Virus record (IMG/VR): IMGVR_UViG_3300027749_000095
Location: 1-64,000 of that record
DNA length: 64,000 nt
Source: a virus
Reading direction: 5' to 3' (one strand)
Part shown: positions 30,315-40,300 of the stretch, piece by piece
How positions within the stretch are numbered: position 1 is the stretch's first letter
How the letters are laid out: each line of letters opens with the position of its first letter
Made by a program: the position numbers and the translations under genes
The notes under the pieces: model-generated
Told to the model about the DNA's origin: nothing
The model's input: only the letters and a program-made list of their open reading frames with translations
Databases searched by the model: none

Positions 30315-30345
30315 TTACTATACAGTATAGTAATTAGCTTGTTAA
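30315..30345 (-). promoter_or_regulatory. Sigma-70 promoter with palindromic operator for the glycosyltransferase operon
   Basis: Read on the minus strand: TTAACA (30340-30345), 17-base spacer, TATAGT (30317-30322). TTACTATAC-A-GTATAGTAA (30315-30333), a perfect 9-bp inverted repeat with one central base, covers the -10 and half the spacer, where a repressor would block polymerase. A GGAGG ribosome binding site and ATG at 30297 follow. Confidence 0.6.
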
Positions 30346-30356
30346 GAAGTTTAGGG

Positions 30357-31250
30357 TTACATTCCTGACTGACTAGCAGAAGGTCCGGTGACTGATACGT
30401 TTGCGCCGGACGGACGATATTGACTAACTACGCTATTTAATGTACCGTCTGCGTTTTCGTCAACGTTTGGATCTCCAACGTCGTTGTCTTGGAATTCAAT
30501 AGTTAAAATTAATTGTGTTGACCCTGCATCTTTACGGGCATATACATAGTATCTATTTTCTGCATATGATCCCGATGGGGCACTTTTTTGACCAATTAAT
30601 TGATTAGATGTTGTAAGATCAAACCATCCAACTGCCGAGCCAGTTGCACTTGATCCAGTAACCGTTGTTTGAGTGTAATCCATAACGAACTCGCCCATTT
30701 GAGTAAACATGGTATCCCAAGTTGTATTCTTGCTGCTTGATGTGCCGCCGGATCTATTAGCGGATACACGAATCTTGCCGCCTGCATTAAAAAAATATCG
30801 CATATTATCAGCAGTACTTGACACTGTTACAGTGTGCGTAAGAGTTCCGTTCCATGCTGTTGAACGAGTTCCTGTAATTAGTCCTTCACTTGAATATTGT
30901 GAAGCACCAATTAGGAATTTATCCGAAGTTATAGTGTTTGAAAATAAATTAAATTGATTACGCAATGCTTCTGTAATGGAGTTGCCGCTGGCTGGTACTA
31001 ATAAATTTGCACCGTCGGTTGCGCTGCCGTTGCTTACTGTTATACCTTGATGCTGACGGCATTTTACCATATCATTGCGCAAAGCAAGCCAACTAGCTGC
31101 ATAAATTACAGATCCTGCAGATACTGTTGGTGAGGTTATAGACTGACCATAGCCTGTTTGTCCCGATCCTGTACCAAAAACTAAATCTACTTTAGCTTTA
31201 ATTGTATCGTAATCGGCTTTTTCAATTGTTGACCCAACACCTGCTGACAT
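30357..31250 (-). CDS. Virion structural protein, tail-fibre associated
   Basis: 297 residues, Ser/Thr/Gly-rich and beta-type. Opening: SAGVGSTIEKADYDTIKAKV, then VFGTGSGQTGYGQSI; later FFNAGGKIRVSANRSGG (a motif common in phage fibre-type proteins, FxAGGxIR), WDTMFTQMGEFVMDY and YYVYARKDAGSTQLIL, followed by FQDNDVGDP. I recall this family as a conserved structural protein in T4-like cyanophages. It is last in the virion block, eleven bases after the fibre-type gene. Probably part of the tail fibre or baseplate periphery. Confidence 0.75.
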   Translation of the reverse strand: MSAGVGSTIEKADYDTIKAKVDLVFGTGSGQTGYGQSITSPTVSAGSVIYAASWLALRNDMVKCRQHQGITVSNGSATDGANLLVPASGNSITEALRNQFNLFSNTITSDKFLIGASQYSSEGLITGTRSTAWNGTLTHTVTVSSTADNMRYFFNAGGKIRVSANRSGGTSSSKNTTWDTMFTQMGEFVMDYTQTTVTGSSATGSAVGWFDLTTSNQLIGQKSAPSGSYAENRYYVYARKDAGSTQLILTIEFQDNDVGDPNVDENADGTLNSVVSQYRPSGANVSVTGPSASQSGM

Positions 31251-31260
31251 GTTTTATCCC

Positions 31261-32754
31261 TTATAATACAATTGCTTCGACCAGTTTAACACCAGTATCG
31301 TTACTACTTTCCAATGCAATGGCAAAAACATCATTTGAATGATGTACTCCTACACTTGCACAACCGTCATTTGCTGCAATTAAACTGTCGCCTTTGCGAA
31401 CAGCACCACTTACTTTTATAGGAACACGGCCTTTTAACGCAATGTATGTTCCGCCTTCTAACTCACTATTCATCATGTAAGCTGGGTTAGCAGATACTGC
31501 TCCTATTGCACGTTTACCCCACGAGCTAGCAGTGACTTCTTTTTCACCACCTACTACAACTACTGTGCCAATTTCATATTCTTGATCTGCAAGGTATTTT
31601 TCTGCCAAGTCAGCATATTGTGCGGAAGTAGCTATACCACGGAATACATTAGCTGTTAAATCGCCAAGGTTGTCTCGAGCTGCTACAGTGTGTACTACCG
31701 CATTTGCGGTTGCTGATCGATATATTCCACCAACATTAAGCGTGTCAGCTTGAGTTGCTGGACCATTGAATGATGTTGCATAAATTGTTGCATATTTAAA
31801 ACTAGCAGATCCAATATTAGATACGCTATCTGCACCTGGTAAAATATTATTATCAGATAAAGTTAATGGGGTTCTAACACTTCCTGATGTTGTCTGGAAG
31901 GACAACAGTGAAGTTGCAGACTTAATTAACGGATTACTACTAGTAATATTAACTGTTAAAGTAGCAACACCTGCTCCGCTTGTGCCGCCTACAGTAAATC
32001 CGCCATTATTAAATAACGCAGGGGTAATAGCAGGGGTAAAATCAAAGTCAAGAATACTAAGGAAATCGTCAGCAGTAACTCCGCCCAGTGCAAGCGCATT
32101 TGTAGCAGTTCCGTGAAACACTTCAGTTGCAGTTGTTGTTATGCCTTCTGCATTGTTAGTATCTTTTAATGTAATACCAGCTTTAATAATTCCAAACCCT
32201 GAAATACTGTTGCCCAGTACTGCATCATCAATTACAAACGATTCTTTAGAAATAATATAGATTGTAGTGTCATCAACTACCGCTTGGATAACTGGTACTA
32301 GTGCTCCGCCTGTTCCAGAGGTAGCCCTAACACTACGAGATTTCATCTGCGTAGTGCCGCTACCTGAGACTCCTTGAGGTCCAACTAGGATAAATTCTGT
32401 TCCGCTCCATGAATATAACTGATCGTTAGCAGTATCCCACCAAAAATCACCTTGAGTTAATCCTGTAGGTGCAGTTGGACCAATCTCGGCGCCACCTGTT
32501 GTGCGCCACTTAGTGCTATCATAAAATTTTAATTTCTTAACGCTGCTATCGTACCAAATTTGACCAGAAATTCTTCGTGGTGGCTCTGTTGGGCTGGAAA
32601 AGTGTTCCAACAAGTGTAAGAAATTTTCGTTTTGGACTTCACCGTATCCAGCGTAATTTTTGCCGATAAGTTTAATATCGAGCGTATTGTCGATGGTGCC
32701 GTCTTCAACGACGGTTAGTGTTGTCCCATTATATCTGTCAATGCTATACGCCAT
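31261..32754 (-). CDS. Tail-fibre-type protein, paralogue 1
   Basis: 497 residues. The N-terminal ~130 residues are shared with the two neighbouring genes: LIGKNYAGYGEVQNENFLHL, then RRISGQIWYDSSVKKLKFYD, GDFWWDTANDQLYSW and ILVGP. The middle is Gly/Ala/Thr-rich beta repeat, typical of trimeric fibres. The C-terminal ~110 residues (from about YADLAEKYLADQEYEIGTVV; RAIGAVSANPAYMMN; GRVPIKVSGAVRKGDSL) form a distinct compact domain I recall in other phage fibre-type proteins. A TAAATA late-promoter motif and AAGGGG ribosome binding site precede the start. The differing C-termini suggest different binding or attachment roles. Confidence 0.78.
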   Translation of the reverse strand: MAYSIDRYNGTTLTVVEDGTIDNTLDIKLIGKNYAGYGEVQNENFLHLLEHFSSPTEPPRRISGQIWYDSSVKKLKFYDSTKWRTTGGAEIGPTAPTGLTQGDFWWDTANDQLYSWSGTEFILVGPQGVSGSGTTQMKSRSVRATSGTGGALVPVIQAVVDDTTIYIISKESFVIDDAVLGNSISGFGIIKAGITLKDTNNAEGITTTATEVFHGTATNALALGGVTADDFLSILDFDFTPAITPALFNNGGFTVGGTSGAGVATLTVNITSSNPLIKSATSLLSFQTTSGSVRTPLTLSDNNILPGADSVSNIGSASFKYATIYATSFNGPATQADTLNVGGIYRSATANAVVHTVAARDNLGDLTANVFRGIATSAQYADLAEKYLADQEYEIGTVVVVGGEKEVTASSWGKRAIGAVSANPAYMMNSELEGGTYIALKGRVPIKVSGAVRKGDSLIAANDGCASVGVHHSNDVFAIALESSNDTGVKLVEAIVL

Positions 32755-32777
32755 TCGATCTACCCCTTAACTGTTAG

Positions 32778-32785
32778 TATTTAGC
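32778..32785 (-). promoter_or_regulatory. Putative late promoter GCTAAATA
   Basis: On the minus strand GCTAAATA lies 23 bases before the ATG at 32754. It matches the TAAATA core and spacing of the motifs at 37356, 54119 and 60226. Confidence 0.5.
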
Positions 32786-32786
32786 T

Positions 32787-34640
32787 TTATGGACCCGTGA
32801 TGTCTGTCCATAGGCTAGACTGTATTTCAAAGATCTTTAATGATCTAGTTACTGTTACGGTTGCTGAGCCTAAATTTAAAGAATTTATATCAAAATCTTC
32901 TAATACAGGCTGATTTTGGTTCCCACCGTTTTTATCAACTGCAATATAATGTTTTACAAAATCACCAGTAGTAACTGGGCTAGTAGAATTAGTTAACACT
33001 ACAGCAGGATATGTAATTACTTGAGCTGTACAATGTATCCTAGCCCGAGTACCTTCTTCATAATATGATGTAGGAGCAATATCATCTAAAACTGCGGCAA
33101 TTCCTGCACTGTTTAATCCAGTAATATCTAAACTTAACGGAATAGTGCGGGCTCTAGTATATGTTTCGGTCCATATTTTTGTAGTTGCATCTTGATCACT
33201 AGTGGGATCAGCAAGTCCCGTAATTTTAGGGCTACCGATTAACACAACATTGCCAGTGCCATCAGGTGCAAGCTCTATATTGCCATCGGTATCTAATGAA
33301 CTTAATCTATTATTATTTAAGTACAAATTGTCAACTGTTACTTCAATCTGCGGACCAAAACTTATAATACCCGGAGCACTTGTAATTGCTGCGCTAAGAC
33401 CTGTTGAGTTTAAAATTTCTGTGCCGTTAATATATAAAGATTTACCTGCTGCTAAGTTAATATTTTCAGAGATATCAAAACTAGTATATGAAGTGTGGTC
33501 ATTCCATGCAATAGTCTTATTGGTCGTGCCTCTAATAGTAATGCCAGCGCCTGCTGCGGTAATATTAGTTGGTGATCCTACATTTGCAATAATAATATTT
33601 TTATCTTCAACTGTAAGTTCAGTAGTTGAAATCGTAGTAGTTGCACCGTTTACTGTCAAATTTCCGCTAATCAAGACATCACCATTAACATCAAGGGTCA
33701 CTGTTGGGGCATTATTAAAAATACCCACACGTTCATTTAAACTATTAACTGTGACTGCATCAACTAATCCACTGGAATTTTTAACTTTTAATAAAAAGTC
33801 TTGCCCTGAATTATTACTAACTATTTGGAATGCATTGTTATCTACTCGGATTTCACTATTAGCACTTGGTCCTAGAATCAACGGAGTACCATTTTGAATT
33901 ACTAATGTGCCGAAGCCGTTAATATCAGTTGCAATTGTAGATGTTCCACTTGTTGTTATAAAATTCTCAACTGTTTTGCTGTTACCGTATGCATCAAGTA
34001 GTGCGTTGGCAGTAGTAGCAGTAACATGAAATTTCATCCCAGATAATGTTCCTTGATTAAAACCTGGAGAAATTGTGCCGGTAAATCCACTAAGTCCAGA
34101 GGTGCCATCTCTAGGAGTAAAAGGAGTTGAATATTTACTAAAAATACCTAATAGTGTTGTTGCAACCCATAATTTAAGAATTACTCGAGGAGCATTATTT
34201 GTATCATAAATAGTATCAACTTCAAACCCGGATATTCCTTGACTATCTTTCCATATCTTACTAGCAGGATGTCTACTAGAAGCACCAGTATAAAAATACA
34301 ACTGATTTTCAGCACTGTCGATCCAAAAATCTCCCTGTATAGCTGTAATTGGGGCGGTTCCAGAAACTATAGGACCGCTGCCATTTTTAAATCCAAAACC
34401 GTCATATACTTTTAATCTGTTTTCACTAGTGTCAAACCATAGCTGGCCAGCTAATGGATTATTAGGTTGGCTAGTGTTGGCAAAGTTTTCCAGGACCTTT
34501 ACAAAATTTTCATTAATAAACTCCCCATACCCTGATACATTTTTACCAATGAGTGTAATATCGGTAGTTGTTTGATCGATCGCACTGTCGATAACTTCAG
34601 CAATTAGCGACCCATCAGTTTTGTTAATCTTATAAGTCAT
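32787..34640 (-). CDS. Tail-fibre-type protein, paralogue 2
   Basis: 617 residues. N-terminal module homologous to paralogues 1 and 3: LIGKNVSGYGEFINENFVKV, LAGQLWFDTSENRLKVYDGF, GDFWIDSAENQLYFYTG. The middle carries repeated beta segments such as VTLDVNGDVLISGNLTVNGA and VEDKNIIIANVGSPTN, a pattern common in phage fibre shafts (DVNGDVxxSGNLTVxG). The C-terminal ~90 residues differ from both paralogues. The start overlaps the preceding gene's stop by one base. Structural role in the tail fibre is inferred from composition and neighbours. Confidence 0.77.
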   Translation of the reverse strand: MTYKINKTDGSLIAEVIDSAIDQTTTDITLIGKNVSGYGEFINENFVKVLENFANTSQPNNPLAGQLWFDTSENRLKVYDGFGFKNGSGPIVSGTAPITAIQGDFWIDSAENQLYFYTGASSRHPASKIWKDSQGISGFEVDTIYDTNNAPRVILKLWVATTLLGIFSKYSTPFTPRDGTSGLSGFTGTISPGFNQGTLSGMKFHVTATTANALLDAYGNSKTVENFITTSGTSTIATDINGFGTLVIQNGTPLILGPSANSEIRVDNNAFQIVSNNSGQDFLLKVKNSSGLVDAVTVNSLNERVGIFNNAPTVTLDVNGDVLISGNLTVNGATTTISTTELTVEDKNIIIANVGSPTNITAAGAGITIRGTTNKTIAWNDHTSYTSFDISENINLAAGKSLYINGTEILNSTGLSAAITSAPGIISFGPQIEVTVDNLYLNNNRLSSLDTDGNIELAPDGTGNVVLIGSPKITGLADPTSDQDATTKIWTETYTRARTIPLSLDITGLNSAGIAAVLDDIAPTSYYEEGTRARIHCTAQVITYPAVVLTNSTSPVTTGDFVKHYIAVDKNGGNQNQPVLEDFDINSLNLGSATVTVTRSLKIFEIQSSLWTDITGP

Positions 34641-36724
34641 TATATAATCCTACCAGTAAAGATAATGTAGTTAATTGTCAAGTACGGATTCATTGTACTA
34701 AATGGAACTCCTATTGAGCCGGTAGTTTGTATGGGTCCGCTATTAGTCAAGTACTGTCCAGCGGCAGTGGCAGTGGCTCCTAATCCGCTCGAAGCATCTG
34801 TATCATCAGGTGCGCCCGAAGTATTCCTAAATGCATAATACTGCCCTCCTAAATTTCCTTGCAAGTTGTGCCTGTGTTGAGGAAGATTGCCCACAGATAA
34901 TGTTGTATCTTCTGTACCTTCAGACATACCAACAGTATCAGCAGTAACGGAAGTTACCCTATCTGCAGCTGGATTAATAGTGGCACCTGTGGCGGCACCA
35001 GTTGGTAATAACGGAACAAGTGTTTCGTTATTCATACTATCTTTACCTAGGGGAAATCTTCCTCTTAAATCAGGTAATCCAAATGTTGATACTCCTAATA
35101 TATCAATTAACGGTTTATATGTGTAACTGATTGCTGCAAATAATTCTGGATACAACGAAATTAACTGCTCACTACCATCACATAACAAATATCCATTAGG
35201 CACAGTTATACCGGCAAAGGGCAGTATTGCACCTGCGGGAACTGTTGCTACATTTGATAAAAATGTTTGTTTATTAGTTTTTCTTAATCCTGTACCAATC
35301 CTATGAATAATTAATTCATCAGAAATTACAGAATCAAGAACTGATGTTTTAGTATTAATAAAGTCTGAGCTAAGAACTGTGGTAAACGTAGCAATACCGC
35401 CGACTTGTTGTCCGGTAAAGCTAACAGAATTACTGGTCATATCTCCCGTTAAACTGAACACCGTTGGGCTAGTTAATCTAGATGCTGTTCCTGTTACCGA
35501 ACCCGATAGTTGTCCAACAAACGTTCCGTTAAATGTAGTAGCGGTCATTGTAGGTGCGGTTATTGCGCCAGATGCAGCAATTGCGCCGGTTACTGTTAGT
35601 GCGCCAGTTGCCGCAGTACCAGTTATAACAAGATTTTGTCCCACATGCAAGTTTTTTGTAATAGATGCGCCGCCAGCAGTTTTTAAGCTGCCGGTAGTTA
35701 AGTTAGTTGCATTAGTAGTACCTGCAATTAATAAACTGTCACTTGTTTTAATTATACCAGTTACGTCTAACGCTTCTGTAGGATTAGTTTTATTAATACC
35801 AACATTTGTTCCAGACACGGTAACAACATCCTTATCAGAGCCGCTTTGTCTAATTCTAATAAAGACACTCGAACCTTCAGTTTTATTATATAAAACTGAT
35901 TCACCAACTTGAGTAGTTGTTAATGAGGTTGAAAGATCTGTCCCTATTGTAAGGCCCGAATTATTTCTAATTCCAAGACTGTAATTAGTAATACTAGCAA
36001 CGTCGCTTCTTAAGAAGTTTATAGCTGCTACTGAATTATTTCCCACTAATAAGCTGTTTGCAGTCTCAGCAGTTCCCCATAATTTATTAAGCACAGTGCC
36101 GTTGCCGTTAAAATCTTTAGTAGAGATAGTAATCCCTTGCTTAATTGTTGCAAATCCAGAAATTGTAGTCTTTGGAGTAAATGCATCTTTGCTAATAATC
36201 GCTACAATCTCATCGGCTACTACTAGACTAATTACTGTATGGCCAATACCAATAGGTGCTGTTGTATCAATAATAGTTTCAATGCGAGGGCCAGTCTGTG
36301 TTCCTTCACTAAATTGTGGTCCAACAAGAATCCAACTAGACCCTGACCATAAAGATAGCTGTTGATTAGCAGTGTCTACCCACAAGTCTCCAAGGGTTGC
36401 TGTGGCAGCAAGTGGTGCGCTGATTGATTTTCTAACGTTACCAGCGGCTATCCAGTTAGTGCTATCCCATACTTTTAATTGTGGCTGGGCTGGATTAGAT
36501 AACAATCCAGTGTCATACCATAATTGTCCTATTTGTGGATTTGATGGTGGAGACGCCTTGGCAAAATTCTCTAATAAATGCAAGAAATTTTCTGCAATAT
36601 ACTGTGAATATCCAGTATAATTCTTCCCCACAAATGTCAAACTTGTTTCTTGATTAATCGTTTGATCGGCAACCGTAATACTACCGTAGTTTGGGGCATC
36701 AGAGTGATCAATATTATATGACAT
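34640..36724 (-). CDS. Tail-fibre protein with phage collar domain, paralogue 3
   Basis: 694 residues. Shared N-terminal module (FVGKNYTGYSQYIAENFLHL; NPQIGQLWYDTG; GDLWVDTANQQLSLWSG). Shaft with repeated VTGAIAASGAITAPT-type strands. The C-terminal third has a phage tail-collar domain: GAILPFAGITVPNGYLLCDG, TFGLPDLRGRFPLGKD, then NLPQHRHNL and PYLTINYIIF. These segments, with the GLPDLRGR core and a His-rich turn, match the collar domain in T4 gp12-like and lambdoid fibres, often next to the receptor-binding tip. The product is a candidate receptor-contacting protein. Confidence 0.87.
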   Translation of the reverse strand: MSYNIDHSDAPNYGSITVADQTINQETSLTFVGKNYTGYSQYIAENFLHLLENFAKASPPSNPQIGQLWYDTGLLSNPAQPQLKVWDSTNWIAAGNVRKSISAPLAATATLGDLWVDTANQQLSLWSGSSWILVGPQFSEGTQTGPRIETIIDTTAPIGIGHTVISLVVADEIVAIISKDAFTPKTTISGFATIKQGITISTKDFNGNGTVLNKLWGTAETANSLLVGNNSVAAINFLRSDVASITNYSLGIRNNSGLTIGTDLSTSLTTTQVGESVLYNKTEGSSVFIRIRQSGSDKDVVTVSGTNVGINKTNPTEALDVTGIIKTSDSLLIAGTTNATNLTTGSLKTAGGASITKNLHVGQNLVITGTAATGALTVTGAIAASGAITAPTMTATTFNGTFVGQLSGSVTGTASRLTSPTVFSLTGDMTSNSVSFTGQQVGGIATFTTVLSSDFINTKTSVLDSVISDELIIHRIGTGLRKTNKQTFLSNVATVPAGAILPFAGITVPNGYLLCDGSEQLISLYPELFAAISYTYKPLIDILGVSTFGLPDLRGRFPLGKDSMNNETLVPLLPTGAATGATINPAADRVTSVTADTVGMSEGTEDTTLSVGNLPQHRHNLQGNLGGQYYAFRNTSGAPDDTDASSGLGATATAAGQYLTNSGPIQTTGSIGVPFSTMNPYLTINYIIFTGRII

Positions 36725-37335
36725 TATGCAACCTCACTTAGTCCAGTCAAACTCTGTATACGTACAGTGTAGTCAACTTGGATTAATCGATTTAAACTCT
36801 TCTGAACAGGGTGGAAAATTACATGAGTTAATAGTTTGCTATTCCCAGTAGTACTATAAGACTTTAACCCCAATTCGTCAAACACAAAGTCTGAATTATT
36901 GTTAGTAGTGTTGTCAAATGCATCTTGTCCTTGAGGCTCACCGTAGTCTAACAAGCAAGTAACAAATACGTCAGTATAGTTAGTACCTGTTACGTGACGA
37001 GTTTCAATTTTATTTCTAACTGGATCTAAATTAGTTACTGAACGATCATCTACAACCTTACTATACGTTTCGCTGTATAATGTAGCACTTGTTCCTGTCG
37101 AATTTGGCGTTAGATACGTGATAATACCTGTAGGATCCACAGTAGTGCCACCGTTGCCAAACGCAATTTCATAGATAAATCCTTGCCCAGAGTTGGCAAT
37201 ACTTTCTGCCAACGCAACGCTCATATTTTCGTAGTGTATAGCATTACGTTTATTAATGAAAACCTCTTGGGTTTTAGGGTCATAAATTTTAATATGACCT
37301 TCTATATGAATTCCTGATAAGTCTTTACCTTGCAT
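36724..37335 (-). CDS. Conserved virion structural protein
   Basis: 203 residues. Features: GIHIEGHIKIYDPKTQEVFI, then NAIHYENMSVALAESIANSG and FIYEIAFGNGGTTVD, with a C-terminal RLIQVDYTVRIQSL. I recall this family in T4-like cyanophages, with proteins detected in virions, adjacent to fibre-type genes. Preceded by a GATAAATA late motif (37356-37363) and AGAGA as ribosome binding site. It starts 23 bases after the giant gene's stop codon. Probable baseplate-to-fibre connector, by position only. Confidence 0.75.
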   Translation of the reverse strand: MQGKDLSGIHIEGHIKIYDPKTQEVFINKRNAIHYENMSVALAESIANSGQGFIYEIAFGNGGTTVDPTGIITYLTPNSTGTSATLYSETYSKVVDDRSVTNLDPVRNKIETRHVTGTNYTDVFVTCLLDYGEPQGQDAFDNTTNNNSDFVFDELGLKSYSTTGNSKLLTHVIFHPVQKSLNRLIQVDYTVRIQSLTGLSEVA

Positions 37336-37355
37336 ATTGATCTCTCATTGTTTAT

Positions 37356-37363
37356 TATTTATC
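37356..37363 (-). promoter_or_regulatory. Putative late promoter GATAAATA
   Basis: On the minus strand GATAAATA overlaps the stop codon of the giant gene and lies 20 bases before the ATG at 37335. It is identical in sequence to the plus-strand motif at 945-952. Confidence 0.55.
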
Positions 37364-40300
37364 GTGGCCAAACAGTTGTGTTTTCCTTCAAGAAATTCGC
37401 GATCTTATTATCGGAATTTGCCAAACTCTTACCTGCATCGCCCCATTCTTTGCCTATTTTCTTAACAATAACCACTTTAGTATTGTCGGCGGCAGCAGTA
37501 GTTAACGTGACGCTATTATCTATTCCACCTATACTAAATTCTGCAGGGAAAGTACTGTCCCCTTCTAAACTGTATGGCTGATCATTTAGTTCTTCAAACA
37601 GACTATATGCAACTTTCTTTAGCTTATATCCGCCCACGAACACATCAACTTCGTTTGTATTTTCTGGAATGTATGTTAAGTTGCCCACCTCTGTAGTAAC
37701 TCCATCACTAACTACTGTATCAACAATAATTTGGTCAGTGTACGGTATTGTTTCAGTTGGGCCGATGTCCTGGACTACTTCTCCTACAATATGTACTGTA
37801 GGGGTTCCTGTTCCTAATGTGCCTCGTCTCAATTGACCTAAAACATTTCCAACTTTAGTAAAGTATTCAATACGTTCACCGTTAATTTCAATAATACCGG
37901 GCAAGTTTAATACAGGATTAGGTACAGAAAATATTGATCCGTCTACTACAGTAATTTCAATATCAGATTGTATTAATTCAACAGCTAGTATTGATGCTTT
38001 GTCTGCACGTAAACGCTTGTAGTGTACTCGATTTAACATGTCTTTAAACTGCATAAATCCAAATGTCGTCCGTATAACGTTGTCAGTAAACAACATTACT
38101 TGAACTACATCTGTATCTTCTAGTGAATCTTTTAATTTAACAGTTATTCGATCATTTTCTACAACATAATCAACACTATGTGTTAGTAACGTGCCGTTTT
38201 TAATAATCCATACAAAATCATCTGATACAGCAGGGCGGCGTAGAGTAAAATATCCGCCTAGCTTGTTGGTAAATTCATAATAATCAGTTGTGCCTGGAGT
38301 TAATGTAGCTGATGGAACAAATATATCAGTAGTCCTATCTATATCTAATAGCATATGATTATAGAATGTAACTATTTCTAACTCAGTAGATACAGGATAG
38401 ATATCAGTAAACTCAATTGTTCCTGCATCCGTTATTGTATAATCTGAAGATAAGTCAACTACTACTGCAAGTTTATCTCCTGCAACATACGATGCTTGAG
38501 AAATGTTAATTGTAATTCCAAACAAATCAACAACATATCCCATACCCTGTTCTAACTTATTTGAAGCAGAATATACTCTAATATCAGTAGCGTTAATTGT
38601 GTATGTTGCAAATTTATGTGAAGGAATTGCATACGACAATACATTGTCTGCCATTGTGAAATATATTACTGTCGGTGGACGTAATATTTCTTGTCCTTTA
38701 CGCACAATTACATTTGTTTCGTATGGCTGTAACCCGCTGCCTGGTAATAAGTTAGGGCTTAAATTATCTAAATCATAAATTGTAGTAGAGCCGTCTGTTG
38801 TAATAGTCTGACTCTTTACTACGCTAGCCGTCTGTATAGTTGTGCTAGTATCTATCATATAGTTAATAAGTGCGTTTAATGTCACCGGAGCGCCAAATCG
38901 AATTCCTGTCCTATTAGGGCTACTGTATGTAGAATCAGTTCTAAATAGTTCGTAGCTAATTACTAATCCATTAACTAATACTGTAGAACTTAGTCCCGAA
39001 TCAATCCACGGAGCACGGGTAACGTATTCAGTAGTAGTGCCGTCGGCGATAAAATAATCTAAATCTAAAATATTATCACTATTGAATCCGACACTTATTA
39101 TACTTACTATTGAATTATCTATTGGTGCAAGATCAAATATCACAGAATTAGACGGCCAGTCAATAGTATAAGCTGTCTGTTCAATTACAATATTTCCAAC
39201 TTTAACAATTACTGCCCTTTCAGTTGCAAAGTTTTGTCCCACAACAAAAGTGGTGTTTATGCCGTTGCCTACATAGTTCTTAAACAAAATATTAGGAGCA
39301 CCACTTGCTGGTCTATGGAACACTTTAATTGCTAACGCATCTGTTACATGCCCTGGCACAATCTCCTCCGGAGCGTGGCTTGTTGTTGCTGTGACAAAAT
39401 CGTCGCCATCAATATTAATATCTGCAGGGGCATATCCAGTAGCAGTTGTTAAGACCGATCCGTTAAATGCACCGCCTTGCAGTTGCGTGTCGTATTCATT
39501 TGGTTGCGGAAGAACACTTCCGTCACTTGTGCTTCTACGGAATACAACTTTATCACCGGCAGCAATAGTCAAATATGTGTTGGGTATAGTAAATATTTCG
39601 GTTGATCCGTTGCCCTCAATTGGCAACATTACTACATTCGGCTTACCTGCCATTGGATATGTTATAAAATCAGGATCGTCAATGCGATTACCGTTAACAT
39701 ATATGTTAACTATTTCAGCAACTGCCGGAGCATATTGTAAATCATATGTGTAAACTCCGGCGCCTGCTGTAAAGATTCTATCATCAAATGCAGAGTCAAA
39801 TCCATCCCAACTATCGCTAAACCACGGAAGCGCATCCCATCCGCCAGTTGCGCCAAATCCCATTCCTTGTAATTGAACTCCGTCGTAATCAATTCCGCGC
39901 ATTAACTGCGCAAGATCTTTTCCTAGCATACCACTTGATGGCTCATAGAAGAAATTAATTCTGTCAGCTGCTGACATATGTTCAAAATTCTTTTCGTAGG
40001 TGATCCTAATAGTTTCACCCACATTAGGTGCTGTGTCTAATTTTAACAAGCCCGAATAGCTAGTGTATCCTCTGCTTGTAGATTTTTTAGTGGTTAATGC
40101 ATATTCGCCGCGTAAAATATCAATGCCGGTTACCCCCGGTGCATCAGGATCAATGCCCACTGGATATAACTTAATAGATGCTGATCCAATTTCTATTCTA
40201 GGACTCCACTTTAACGCAAACTGTACACGAGATCCAGTACCAGTAAATGTTTCAGTTTCAGTTTTTTCGCTAATATAATACGCACGAGTTATTCTATCAA

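Noticed and set aside
33202-36365. Hydrophobic plus-strand frames opposite the fibre genes resembling membrane proteins
   Set aside because: Hydrophobicity arises from complementing Thr/Asn/Gly codons of fibre repeats; no starts with ribosome binding sites.
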